DNA of 64,000 nt from Streptomyces sp. SID13726. Lineage in GTDB: Bacteria > Actinomycetota > Actinomycetes > Streptomycetales > Streptomycetaceae. How positions within the stretch are numbered: position 1 is the stretch's first letter; every line of letters starts with the position of its first letter. Shown here piece after piece: positions 26,412 through 34,448 of this stretch. The stretch covers positions 186,001 through 250,000 of the forward strand of contig NZ_JAAGLY010000006.1 in assembly GCF_010548375.1 (NCBI RefSeq). Direction: 5' to 3'. The position numbers were made by a program, and so were the translations under genes. Below the pieces are notes generated by a model. That model had not been told where the DNA came from, searched no databases, and saw only the letters and a list, made by a program, of their open reading frames with translations.

Positions 26412-27167
26412 TCACGCCGTCCCGGCGACCGCCGCCACGAAGGCGTCGGGGTTGTCGAACATGACGTTGTGCCCGGCCCCCGGCACGGTCACCACACGCA
26501 CGCCCGCCGCCTCCAGCCCGTCCCGCCCCGCCAGTTCGCCGCTGAGTGCGCCCTGGAGGTACACGCGCTCCATGGACAGCGCTTCGAGGATCGCGCGCAT
26601 CACGGGGTCCGATCCGCGGCGCAGTCCGGCCGCGCTGCGGTGCAGGGCGCGCGGGTCGGCCAGCCGCATCGTCGCCGCCCACAGGGGCCCGACCTTTTCG
26701 AGCACGCGCGCGTGGGCGCCCGCCACGAAGTCGTCCTCGTCGTACGCATCGATCCAGCCGCTGCCGGACTCCGACGGGGGCGAGGCGTCGAGGTTGGCCT
26801 CTGTGAGGACCAGCCGGGCGACCAGTTCGGGCCTCCGGTGCGCGAGCACGATCGCGACCGACCCGCCCATGCTGTGCCCGATCACCTCGACGCCGGCCAG
26901 ACCCGCGGCGTCCAGCACGACGGCCAGGGCGTCCGCGTGATCCTCCAGCGTGTACCCGAAGCGCTCCGGGCGGTCACTGACACCGTGCCCCGGCAGATCG
27001 ACGAACAGACTGCGCCGGCCCGCCAGTTCGGGCCGGGCGGCGATGTGCGCGTGATAGACGGCGGAGACCGCGCCCAGTCCGTGCACGTACACGCGTGCCG
27101 GTTCCTCACCGGCCGTCTCGGTCCACCGGACACAGCTTCCCGCACCGTCGAACTCGGCCTGCCTCAT
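26412..27167 (-). CDS. Alpha/beta hydrolase
   Basis: The 251-residue alpha/beta hydrolase has the nucleophile elbow GHSMGG (about residues 96-101), an oxyanion-loop region YVHGLGAVSAVYH, an acidic residue in the third quarter, and the C-terminal VPGAGHNVMFDNPDAF that provides the catalytic histidine. It is probably an esterase or related hydrolase of small lipophilic substrates. GGGAGGG precedes the ATG. It is divergent from a PadR repressor with a perfect dyad between them, so induction by its own substrate is likely. Confidence 0.9.
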   Translation of the reverse strand: MRQAEFDGAGSCVRWTETAGEEPARVYVHGLGAVSAVYHAHIAARPELAGRRSLFVDLPGHGVSDRPERFGYTLEDHADALAVVLDAAGLAGVEVIGHSMGGSVAIVLAHRRPELVARLVLTEANLDASPPSESGSGWIDAYDEDDFVAGAHARVLEKVGPLWAATMRLADPRALHRSAAGLRRGSDPVMRAILEALSMERVYLQGALSGELAGRDGLEAAGVRVVTVPGAGHNVMFDNPDAFVAAVAGTA

Positions 27168-27196
27168 GGTGCCCTCCCTCGTCGTCACTCCAGACA

Positions 27197-27247
27197 ATAC
27201 ATCGTTGCCGATGTATCACTTAATGGAAGTATTCCAATGCCGATGTA
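27197..27247. promoter_or_regulatory. Candidate PadR operator region
   Basis: ATACATCG and CGATGTAT form perfect 8-base arms around TTGC (27197-27216), which includes the ACAT-N8-ATGT spacing known for PadR sites. The half TGCCGATGTA recurs 32 bases downstream (27238-27247), about three helical turns away. Between them TGGAA-GTA-TTCCA (27224-27236) is a further small dyad. The sites lie 30 bases from the hydrolase ATG and within 80 bases of the regulator start. Confidence 0.65.
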
Positions 27248-27273
27248 CAGCGCCCATGGGGCAGAATGCGGGC

Positions 27274-27798
27274 ATGCTGGAGCTCGCCATCCTCGGATTC
27301 CTCTATGACGCCCCGCTGCACGGCTACGAGCTGCGCAAGCGCCTCACCGCGCTGGCCGGGCACGTGCGCCCGGTCGCGGAGAGCACCCTGTATCCGGCGA
27401 TCAAGCGGCTGGAGAAGGCGGGTTGGCTGGCCAGGGCGACGGAACCCGGTGCGGTGGCCGCCCCTCGCCATGTCCTGACGCTCACCGAGGAGGGCAGGCA
27501 GGAGCTGCGGGACCGGCTGGCCGAGCCGGCCGCACGCGACATCAGCGACGAGAACCGGTGGTTCACGGTGCTCGCCTTCCTGCGGCACCTGGACGACACC
27601 GGCGCCCAGGCGGCCGTACTACGACGCCGGCTCGCCTTCCTGGAGCAGCCCGCGAGCTTCTTCTACGACGGCGACCGGCCGCTGAGCGCCGAGGAGTTGG
27701 ACGATCCCTTCCGGCGCGGCGTGCTGACGATCGCGCGGGCCACCTCGCGTGCCGAACTCGCCTGGCTGCGGGAGACGCTCGCGTCGCTGGACGGCTGA
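27274..27798 (+). CDS. PadR-family transcriptional regulator
   Basis: The 174-residue protein has the PadR winged helix MLELAILGFLYDAPLHGYELRKRL followed by STLYPAIKRLEKAGWL, and the C-terminal Vir-type dimerisation helix (FLRHLDDTGAQAAVLRRRLAFLEQP). It should repress the divergent hydrolase and itself through the dyads at 27197-27247. The ATG at 27274 gives the standard family start; an open frame upstream adds 36 residues without similarity. Confidence 0.93.
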   Translation: MLELAILGFLYDAPLHGYELRKRLTALAGHVRPVAESTLYPAIKRLEKAGWLARATEPGAVAAPRHVLTLTEEGRQELRDRLAEPAARDISDENRWFTVLAFLRHLDDTGAQAAVLRRRLAFLEQPASFFYDGDRPLSAEELDDPFRRGVLTIARATSRAELAWLRETLASLDG

Positions 27799-27847
27799 CA
27801 GGGCTCGACCTCCGCGCCCGCCCGGGCCGATCACCCGCGGTCGCCGG

Positions 27848-28909
27848 TCAGGAGAGCGGTCCCAGGACCTCCTGGGACTCGACGAGCCCCTCGTCGCTGG
27901 GCGCCTCGCGGTCGCCGAACACGCGAGTGGCCTGACGGGCGCGGAACTCGAGGTGGGCCTCGACGGGCTTGGCGTAGCCGTGGCGGGCGCGGGCCTCCGC
28001 GGGGGTCAGCACCTCCTCGGTGCGGGGGCGGAGGCCGAGTTTGATCGGCGCGACCACCTGGACCGTCGAGGGCGACAGCAGCCCCAACAGGTGCAGTTCG
28101 ACCCTGGGGTTGACGTGGGCGAGCGCGAAGGCCGCCTTCATCACGGGCACGATGAGGACGTCGGCGGCGCGCGACTGCCTGATCCCCGCCATCTCCCGCA
28201 TCCAGCGCGGCAGGGTCGCGATCGTGGCGATCCGCTGCGTCCTCGCGACGGCCAGCCGCACCGGCTTCGCCCAGCGCGGCACCGGCGGCAGGACGAGTTC
28301 GGTCCTGAGCAGGTGGTTCATGGCCTGCCGTGCGATCGGACTGGCGGCGAGCCGAGGGCGCATCTCCTCGAAGTACGCCCGGACCCCCGCACGGCTGCGG
28401 GGCACGTCGTCGGCCGAGCACGTCTGGAGTTCCGCGGCGACCGCGCACGCCTCCCAGTACTCCCGCTCCTCCCCCTCGGTGAGCTTCCCGGGGCCGTACT
28501 TCTCGTAGGCGTAGAGGATCGAGTGCCAGCCGGTGAGCTGGATCCACAGCTGCGAGGCGGGGTCGTTGGCGTCGTAGGTCCCGCTGTCGTACGGCAGCTC
28601 GCCGATCGCCTTGGAATGGACCTTGACCAGGATGTCCGCGGCCTTGCACACCTCCCGCGAGCCGGCGAAGGCGACCATCGCGAAGTACCGTAGCGTCCGG
28701 TCGTAGCGAGTGCGGGCGCGCTGGTAGACGCCCTGGGTTCCGTGCACGGCGGCCACCAGCGGCGGGTCGAGTTCCTCGACGACGACGGCGCGCTGGAAGC
28801 CCACCGTCGGTGCCGTCGGGTAGCCCCAGACCTTCCACACCACCGAGCCCGGCCCGAAGAAGCCGTAGTCCTCGTGCGGCCGGACCTCGCCGCGCCTCAG
28901 CCTCGCCAT
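27848..28909 (-). CDS. Oxygenase MpaB-like (DUF2236) protein
   Basis: The 353-residue helical protein belongs to the DUF2236/MpaB-like group, which includes the fungal mycophenolate oxygenase MpaB and latex-clearing protein relatives. It begins GFFGPGSVVWKVWGYPTAPTVGFQRAVVVEEL. The histidines expected for a haem or metal site are at AAVHGTQ, KVHSKAIG and TGWHSILY. The TetR gene is divergent, with two perfect palindromes between, so expression should be induced by a ligand of that repressor. The substrate is unknown. Confidence 0.85.
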   Translation of the reverse strand: MARLRRGEVRPHEDYGFFGPGSVVWKVWGYPTAPTVGFQRAVVVEELDPPLVAAVHGTQGVYQRARTRYDRTLRYFAMVAFAGSREVCKAADILVKVHSKAIGELPYDSGTYDANDPASQLWIQLTGWHSILYAYEKYGPGKLTEGEEREYWEACAVAAELQTCSADDVPRSRAGVRAYFEEMRPRLAASPIARQAMNHLLRTELVLPPVPRWAKPVRLAVARTQRIATIATLPRWMREMAGIRQSRAADVLIVPVMKAAFALAHVNPRVELHLLGLLSPSTVQVVAPIKLGLRPRTEEVLTPAEARARHGYAKPVEAHLEFRARQATRVFGDREAPSDEGLVESQEVLGPLS

Positions 28910-28952
28910 GGGGCCGCTCCCTGTGCGTGCGCGGCGTGGGCCGCCCAGTCGA

Positions 28953-28993
28953 TTACGACACTGCTGTCGTAAATTAAGACACGCGTGTCTTAA
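28953..28993. promoter_or_regulatory. Twin 20-bp palindromic TetR operators
   Basis: Two palindromes lie side by side. TTACGACA-CTGC-TGTCGTAA (28953-28972) has perfect 8-base arms; TTAAGACACGCGTGTCTTAA (28974-28993) is a complete 20-base palindrome. Their centres are 21 bases apart, two helical turns, so two dimers could bind the same DNA face. They fill the spacer between the MpaB-like gene and the TetR gene, the second ending ten bases before the GTG. Both share the TTAxGACA half. Confidence 0.75.
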
Positions 28994-29002
28994 ACTGCCA
29001 AG

Positions 29003-29650
29003 GTGTCAGCGTCCACATCTTCGCCGGACAGTCCGCGCAGGCGGCGCCCCTACGCCCCGCGCGTCCCCCTCGCGGAGCGCCGGGAGCAGCTTCTCGACGC
29101 GGCCCTCGCCGTGATCGTGGACGAGGGCTACGACCGGGTGTCCATCGATGCCATCGCGAAGCGGGCGCGGGTCGCCCGGTCGGTGGTCTACGGCGCCTTC
29201 GAGAATCTCGACGCGCTGCTGACCGCCCTGCTCGACCGACAACAGGCGTACGCCTACGGCCGGTTGCTGGAGACGATTCCCGACCCCCGGGACCTGCGCG
29301 ATCCTGCCGCGTTCGGCGCCGAGGCGGTGCGCCGGATGTCCGCCATGCTGCGCCGGGATCCGGACACCTGGCGGCTGATCCTGCTGACTCCTGGCAACAT
29401 GCCCGCGGTCGTCCGCGACCGGATCGAGGCGGACAGGGAGCGGTTCCGGCTCAGGGTCGAGTCCTGGATCTCCCTCCTCCCGGCCGCCCCGAGCGGCCCG
29501 CGGCTCGACGCGCAGGTGCTCGCCCACGCCCTGGTCGCCTGCGCGGAACACTTCGGCCGCGTCGCGCTCACCGAGCCGGACAAGTTCGACATCGAACGCC
29601 TGACGGGCCAGGTGCACCTGCTCATCGGAGTCGTCCGGCCGACGAGTTGA
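29003..29650 (+). CDS. TetR-family transcriptional regulator
   Basis: The 215-residue protein has a basic leader, a TetR helix-turn-helix (DEGYDRVSIDAIAKRARVARSVVYGAFENLDALL, about residues 38-70) and a helical ligand domain. GTG 29003 is the first sensible start and lies ten bases after the second palindrome, so a bound repressor would block its own transcription. It should control the divergent MpaB-like oxygenase. It ends 41 bases before the convergent FAD oxidoreductase gene. Confidence 0.92.
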   Translation: MSASTSSPDSPRRRRPYAPRVPLAERREQLLDAALAVIVDEGYDRVSIDAIAKRARVARSVVYGAFENLDALLTALLDRQQAYAYGRLLETIPDPRDLRDPAAFGAEAVRRMSAMLRRDPDTWRLILLTPGNMPAVVRDRIEADRERFRLRVESWISLLPAAPSGPRLDAQVLAHALVACAEHFGRVALTEPDKFDIERLTGQVHLLIGVVRPTS

Positions 29651-29690
29651 GACGGTCACTGTCGTCGCACGACCGCGCCCACCCCGGGCC

Positions 29691-31112
29691 TCACGCCTCC
29701 GGTCGCTCCTGTGTCGCGGGCGGCTCGGCGGGGGACTGCGCGGGCGGGCCGAAGAGGACCGCGCGGGCCACGGCCGGCGCGAACAGGGCGCTGACGGGCT
29801 CGGAGAGGGTCAGTACGGCACGGAAGGCGCGCCCGACGACGGGGTCGCCCGGAGCCCGCTCCTGGACGCGGCTCATGTACCAGTCGGCGACTCGATCGGC
29901 GGGGCCGCCGTTGACCGCGGTACCCGTCGCGCCCGGCATCTTGCGGTCCGCTCCGGCGGAGATGTCCCAGGCCTGGCGGGACGACGCGAGGACGGCCTGC
30001 TGCACGCGCCGTGTCGTGGGCGTGCGGCGCCGGTCGGCCAGCGCGTCACGCAGCGCTACGGCGTTCATGGCGGCGACGGCCATGCCCTGCCCGTAGATCG
30101 GGTTGAAGGTGCACAGGGCGTCGCCGGTGGCGAGGAAGCCGGCCGGATGGCCGGGCAGGTCGTAACGGCGCCGGGCGTTGGCCGTACGCCGGTAGCCGAA
30201 CGCCGGGGTCAGCGGTTCGGCCTCGTCCAGCCACTCGTGCAGGGGCGGATGCGGCAGCCTCTTGGTGTACGTCACGAACTCGTCGTCGCCGGTGGGCGGT
30301 TCGTCGCCGCGCAGCCCCGAGACGATCACCAGGTGGGTGCCGTCCTCCAGCGGCAACGCGCCACCGGCGTGGACCTGCTCGGGATCGGGGTAGGCGTAGT
30401 AGCCGCGGGTCTCGCCGTCGAGGACGCCGTTCGCGCCCCGGTAGACGCGGGAGGCGTAGGCGAGTCCGGTGTCGATGGTCTCCTCCCGCGGGCCCTCGGC
30501 ACCGATGGCCGCGAGCCACCGGGGAGCCTTGGTGCCGCTGCCGGAGGCGTCGACCACCAGATCGGCCTCCAGCGACCGGGGTTCCGCGCGGGTGTCGCCG
30601 GAGCGGTCCCGCAGCAGTACGCCCCGCACGCGCGAGGCGTCACCGAGGAGCCCGACGACATCGGTCCCCTGCACCACGCTGATCACCGGGTCGGCGAGGA
30701 CTCGGCGCCGCACCAGTCCTTCGAGCTGGGCGCGCGAACCGGTGTAGATGTGCGTCGTCGCGGGCAGTCGGCGGAACCAGCGGCCGGTCTGCCACAGCAC
30801 CATGTCCGACGGCATGCCCAGCCGGGGCGCCCCCGCCTCCGCCAGCTCCGCCAGGAAGCCCGGCAGCAACGACTCCACCGCGACCTGCCCGCCCTGGAGC
30901 AGCACGTGCGGGTGCCTGCCCTGGGGTACTCCGGGCCGCGGCTCGGCACCGTCCGGCAACCGGTCGCGCTCGACGACGGTGACCCGGTCGGCGTACCCGG
31001 CCAGGACGTGCGCCGCGAAGAGCCCCGCGAGGCTCCCGCCCACGACCACGGCGTGCCGCCCGCCCCGAACGCCGTCCACGCCCGAACCGCTCGTCTCTCC
31101 GGCAGAGTTCAC
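29691..31112 (-). CDS. FAD-dependent oxidoreductase, geranylgeranyl reductase/monooxygenase type
   Basis: The 473-residue flavoprotein has the FAD-binding motif VVVGGSLAGLFAA near residue 22, ERDRLP ending the first fold, DLVVDASGSG in the middle and the second FAD contact GDALCTFNPIYGQGMAVAAMNAVALRDAL (about residues 335-363). The group includes aromatic hydroxylases and isoprenoid reductases; halogenase-like features are not visible. GTG 31112 has AGGGGAG seven bases before it. The C-terminus (about 60 residues) is not similar to the usual core. A role in secondary metabolism is possible, but there is no cluster around it. Confidence 0.85.
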   Translation of the reverse strand: MNSAGETSGSGVDGVRGGRHAVVVGGSLAGLFAAHVLAGYADRVTVVERDRLPDGAEPRPGVPQGRHPHVLLQGGQVAVESLLPGFLAELAEAGAPRLGMPSDMVLWQTGRWFRRLPATTHIYTGSRAQLEGLVRRRVLADPVISVVQGTDVVGLLGDASRVRGVLLRDRSGDTRAEPRSLEADLVVDASGSGTKAPRWLAAIGAEGPREETIDTGLAYASRVYRGANGVLDGETRGYYAYPDPEQVHAGGALPLEDGTHLVIVSGLRGDEPPTGDDEFVTYTKRLPHPPLHEWLDEAEPLTPAFGYRRTANARRRYDLPGHPAGFLATGDALCTFNPIYGQGMAVAAMNAVALRDALADRRRTPTTRRVQQAVLASSRQAWDISAGADRKMPGATGTAVNGGPADRVADWYMSRVQERAPGDPVVGRAFRAVLTLSEPVSALFAPAVARAVLFGPPAQSPAEPPATQERPEA

Positions 31113-31357
31113 CGATGCACTCCCCTGGTCGCGATGTCGTGAGAAGCCTCAAGTATCGCGTCCGGCAAGGAGGGTTGACCGCTTTTCGGCCGGTCCGTTC
31201 CCGTCGGCGGCAGGCGTACGGACGCACGGCACCGGCGCGGTCGCGACGGCGCTTCACCGCACCGTGCCCCTTCTGCCGCCCGGGCTCCAACTCTACGTTG
31301 GGTGGCGGAGGACGCACGTTCAGCGAGACCACATCACTCAGGGGGAAGGTGGTCGGC

Positions 31358-31654
31358 ATGTGGGGCCGGATCCGCAAGTCCAGCGCCAGAATCGTCAGTT
31401 CCCTGCGCCACGAGGAGCGCACCGGGCGGGAGACCCGCACGCACAATCTGTTCGAGGCCGCCGCCGCGTACGTCTCGGCCTGCGCGGAGGACGACCAGGA
31501 TCGCATCGAGGAGACCTCGGGCTGGGTCTCGCCGGAGGCGCTGTCGTTCGGCGTCAACGAACTGGCCTGCCGGGCCGTCATCGCCCTCGCGCGGGAGCGC
31601 GACGAGTCGCCGCGTACGGTGGCACGTGCGCTCCTCGGACTGCCGGCGGCCTGA
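31358..31654 (+). CDS. Small conserved actinobacterial protein, function unknown
   Basis: The 98-residue soluble, helical, charged protein starts MWGRIRKSSARIVSSLRHEERTGRE and ends RTVARALLGLPAA. There are no cysteines suited to metal binding in a pattern I recognise and no membrane segment. GAAGGTGG precedes the ATG. The open frame continues far upstream, but that part has poor start support. Codon usage is typical, so I consider it a real gene. Confidence 0.6.
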   Translation: MWGRIRKSSARIVSSLRHEERTGRETRTHNLFEAAAAYVSACAEDDQDRIEETSGWVSPEALSFGVNELACRAVIALARERDESPRTVARALLGLPAA

Positions 31655-31789
31655 GCCGGCGGCGAAGGATGGTCGATTCGCCCCGTCCAGCCGGAAAACT
31701 GCAGCTCCGGGTGTACTTGGGAGTCGTGACAAGCGCCTTCCTCGCACACTAAGGTGCGCGCCGTTGGATTAACCGATGGGGAGGCTGGG

Positions 31790-32779
31790 ATGGCCGGGAC
31801 GGACGAGGACGCCGTCGCCGCCGAGGACGACGCGCTCTATGTGCTGACGGCGGTGCTGTTGACGCCGGCGAAGTTCCCGAGCGTGCTGGGCGACGACTAT
31901 CCGGAGGCCTGCGCGTCGCTCGGGCTCGCACCGCTGGCGGACGGCTACGGCCTGGTGATCGGCCAGGACGGCGGAGGCGCCCGCTGGACCGTCGTCATCG
32001 ACGACGTCTCGCTGGTGGCCGTCGCCATCGCGTCCTGGGACTGCGGCATGGAGTACGACCTCTCGCCCGACGAGCGCACCGTCGTGGCCGCCCTGCCGGG
32101 CTGGCCGCTGGCGATCGCCGTCGCCGCGCCCGGGGTGCCCGAGCCGCACGACCCGGAGCCCGACGCCGGCGGCGGCCCCGCGCTGGCGCCGCCGGACACC
32201 TCCACGTGGGGTTCGGCCCAGCGGCGTCTGGGCGCCGACGAGATCGCGCTCCAGTGGGCGTTGTGGCGGGAGCAGATCGACGACTCGGCCTTCCCGAGCC
32301 CCCTGGGCGCGTTGAACGGCGACCACAGCGCCGCGGACGGCACGACGACGGATTCCGCCGGCGCCGGCTCCGACGACGCCACCTCGGTCGCCACAGATCC
32401 GGACACCGCCCGCTCCGACACAGCCGACTCCGGTGGCTCCGACGCCGCTGACGGCGAGGCCGTCGGCGACAAGGTCTCGGCGAACGGCGGCGGCACCGAG
32501 CCGCGCAAGGGGCACAGCGGCATCCGGCGCGTCCTCGCGGAGGCCCGCGGCTATGTCGAGACACCGCCGCCTCTCGGGCGCGTCCGGTCGTCGTTCGCCT
32601 CGGGTGACGCGCGGACGCTGCGCGCCGACGGTCCCGGCTGGTCGCTGGTGGCCAGGACCGACGACATCGCGTTCGTGCTGCTCGACGACGAGCCCGGGGA
32701 GGTCCTGCCGGTGGGCCGGGGTCCGGAGCTGCCGGGGCTTCTGGCGGCGCTCGACAGGATGGCCGTACGCCCCAGCTGA
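31790..32779 (+). CDS. Hypothetical acidic two-part protein
   Basis: The 329-residue protein is not recognised. Residues about 1-150 form a compact domain (YVLTAVLLTPAKFPSVLGDDYPEACASLGLAPLADGYGLVIG). A low-complexity Asp/Ser/Thr/Ala linker spans roughly 170-230. A second small domain follows (GDARTLRADGPGWSLVARTDDIAFVLLDDEPGEVLPV). There is no signal peptide. GGGGAGG precedes the ATG. A hairpin just after the stop closes the transcript. I would expect homologues mainly in Streptomyces. Confidence 0.6.
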   Translation: MAGTDEDAVAAEDDALYVLTAVLLTPAKFPSVLGDDYPEACASLGLAPLADGYGLVIGQDGGGARWTVVIDDVSLVAVAIASWDCGMEYDLSPDERTVVAALPGWPLAIAVAAPGVPEPHDPEPDAGGGPALAPPDTSTWGSAQRRLGADEIALQWALWREQIDDSAFPSPLGALNGDHSAADGTTTDSAGAGSDDATSVATDPDTARSDTADSGGSDAADGEAVGDKVSANGGGTEPRKGHSGIRRVLAEARGYVETPPPLGRVRSSFASGDARTLRADGPGWSLVARTDDIAFVLLDDEPGEVLPVGRGPELPGLLAALDRMAVRPS

Positions 32780-32792
32780 GCCGTCGATCCGT

Positions 32793-32823
32793 ACCGGCCG
32801 GTCCTTCCGCGCTCCCGGCCGGT
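32793..32823. terminator. Hairpin between converging genes
   Basis: ACCGGCCGG pairs with CCGGCCGGT over nine bases around a 13-base loop. It lies after the stop of the 329-residue gene and just before the stop of the small membrane gene on the other strand, so it can serve both. Confidence 0.6.
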
Positions 32824-32832
32824 GCGGGTGTG

Positions 32833-33015
32833 TCAGCGGCCGAGCTCCTTGCGGGTGACGCGGCGCAGCCTGCGCCGCTGGGAGGGGTCCAGCGTGAGGT
32901 ACGCGGCGACCGGGACTCCCACGACGATCAGGAATGCGGCCCACCAGGGCAGCCAGATCAGCAGGAGCAGTCCGACCGCCACACCCCCTGCGGCGATCTT
33001 CGCGTTCTTCGACAT
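32833..33015 (-). CDS. Small membrane protein, function unknown
   Basis: The 60-residue protein has two closely spaced hydrophobic stretches (about residues 8-24 and 27-42, broken by PWW) and a basic C-terminus DPSQRRRLRRVTRKELGR on the cytoplasmic side. AAGGAGG lies nine bases before the ATG and supports the gene despite its size. It resembles the many short actinobacterial membrane proteins of unknown role. The next 157 bases upstream hold no gene. Confidence 0.65.
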   Translation of the reverse strand: MSKNAKIAAGGVAVGLLLLIWLPWWAAFLIVVGVPVAAYLTLDPSQRRRLRRVTRKELGR

Positions 33016-33172
33016 GTGCGTCGCCTCCTTCGCGGCGGTTGCCGCTCTCTGTCCAGAAAAACGGGTCCGCCCCGTCGGCAGTTCCGATCCTCGACCCTGA
33101 GACATCCCTGAGACCACGCCCTGAGACGTCCCGGATGCGCGTCCGCCGCACGACGGCCCGGACGCGCGCCTC

Positions 33173-34231
33173 CTAGCGGTCCGTCCGCAGCGGCTCGCCC
33201 ACCTCGTACATGTGGCCCAGCGCCTGGCGATAGGAGTCGACGAGTCCGGTCTCCGTGTAGGTGATACCCAGCTCACGGCAGTGGGCGCGCACCAGCGGCT
33301 GGGCGAGGCGCAGATGAGGCCGGGGCATGCTGGGGAAGAGGTGGTGCTCGATCTGGTAGTTGAGGCCGCCGAGGAACCAGTCGGTGACTGTGCCGCCCCG
33401 GATGTTGCGGGAGGTGAGCACCTGGCGGCGCAGATGACCCCAGGGCTCGCCGTTCGGGTCAGGCATCTCCATGCCCTTGTGGTTGGGGGCGAAGGCCATC
33501 CCGAGGTGGAGGCCGAACAGCGCCTGGTGGATCGCCGCGAAGGCGAGCGCCTTGCCGGGGGACATGGTGGTCAGCAGCAGCGTGGCGTAGGCGGCGACAT
33601 GGCTCACCAGGAGGGCGCCCTCCACCGCGCGCTCCCTGGGTGCCTGCCGGCGCAGGTCGCGGAAGCCCTGGATCTTCAGGGCGACGCCTTCGAGGAGGGT
33701 GAGCGGGAAGAAGAGCCAGGCTTGGTGGCGGGTGAGCCAGCGCCTGAAACCCGTGCGCACCTCGGCCTGTTCGCCCGTGAAGACGAGGACGTCCGCGGCG
33801 ACGTCGGGGTCCTTGTCGATGTGGTTGGGGTTGGCGTGGTGGCGGTTGTGCTTGTGGTTCCACCACGAGTAGCTCATCCCGAGGAGCAGGTTGCCGTGGA
33901 CGAGGCCGATGGCGCGGCCGGCCGTCTTGTCGCCGGTGATCTGGGCGTGGCCGGCGTCGTGGCCTATGAAGGCGGTGCGGGCGGAGAACACCGCGAGGAG
34001 CGGGGCCAGCAGCAGGGTCAGCCAGGAGTCGCCGGACAGGACGACGGCCGTGACGAGACCGGCGAGGGCGAGTGCGTTGACGGCGATGGCCCGGGCGTAC
34101 CAGCCGCCGCGGCGCTCCAGGAGGCCCTGGCCCTTCACCGCGCGCAACAGGGGCGCGAACTCGCTCCCGCCGGGCGGGGAGCCGGACGTACCGCGCGGCT
34201 GGGGTACGACGGTTGCGGTGCTCTGCGGCAT
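33173..34231 (-). CDS. Membrane fatty-acid (acyl-CoA) desaturase
   Basis: The 352-residue membrane desaturase has the three histidine boxes of the diiron family: HDAGH, HKHNRHH and QIEHH. The hydrophobic segments around them would form four helices. It introduces a double bond into an acyl chain at the membrane and needs an electron donor; no cytochrome b5 domain is fused. MPQSTATVVP is the likely start, with GGAG before it. It is divergent from the SNF2 gene, and the 217-base spacer has two inverted repeats that may bind a lipid-responsive regulator. Confidence 0.9.
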   Translation of the reverse strand: MPQSTATVVPQPRGTSGSPPGGSEFAPLLRAVKGQGLLERRGGWYARAIAVNALALAGLVTAVVLSGDSWLTLLLAPLLAVFSARTAFIGHDAGHAQITGDKTAGRAIGLVHGNLLLGMSYSWWNHKHNRHHANPNHIDKDPDVAADVLVFTGEQAEVRTGFRRWLTRHQAWLFFPLTLLEGVALKIQGFRDLRRQAPRERAVEGALLVSHVAAYATLLLTTMSPGKALAFAAIHQALFGLHLGMAFAPNHKGMEMPDPNGEPWGHLRRQVLTSRNIRGGTVTDWFLGGLNYQIEHHLFPSMPRPHLRLAQPLVRAHCRELGITYTETGLVDSYRQALGHMYEVGEPLRTDR

Positions 34232-34311
34232 GTCCGACTCCGGCTCTCTCAGGAAAGGTGCTGACCTGAGGAAACGTACGAACCGATGACCTGTCGCGAC
34301 CATGTGGCGAC

Positions 34312-34370
34312 CCCCCGTGTACGTACGGGGGTCAGCACCGGGGGCACAGGGGGGTTGCCAACACCCCCTG
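34312..34370. promoter_or_regulatory. Two inverted repeats upstream of the desaturase
   Basis: CCCCCGT-GTACGT-ACGGGGG (34312-34331) and CAGGGGG with CCCCCTG (34347-34353 and 34364-34370) are perfect 7-base dyads in the desaturase/SNF2 spacer. The first is 80 bases before the desaturase ATG. They may be operators or transcript hairpins; no regulator gene lies alongside. Confidence 0.4.
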
Positions 34371-34448
34371 CGTGAATATGGCCCGGGTCACCCGCTCAAG
34401 CCCCGAGGAGTGATGTACCCTCGACCACTCCCGCCCAAGTAGTCAAGT

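Noticed and set aside
28953..28993. Att site or integration core
   Set aside because: Perfect palindromes next to a TetR gene are better explained as operators; no integrase or tRNA is present.
29691..31112. Secondary-metabolite cluster around the FAD oxidoreductase, MpaB-like gene and P450
   Set aside because: No polyketide, peptide, terpene or RiPP core gene lies nearby, and the candidate tailoring genes are several kilobases apart under separate regulators.
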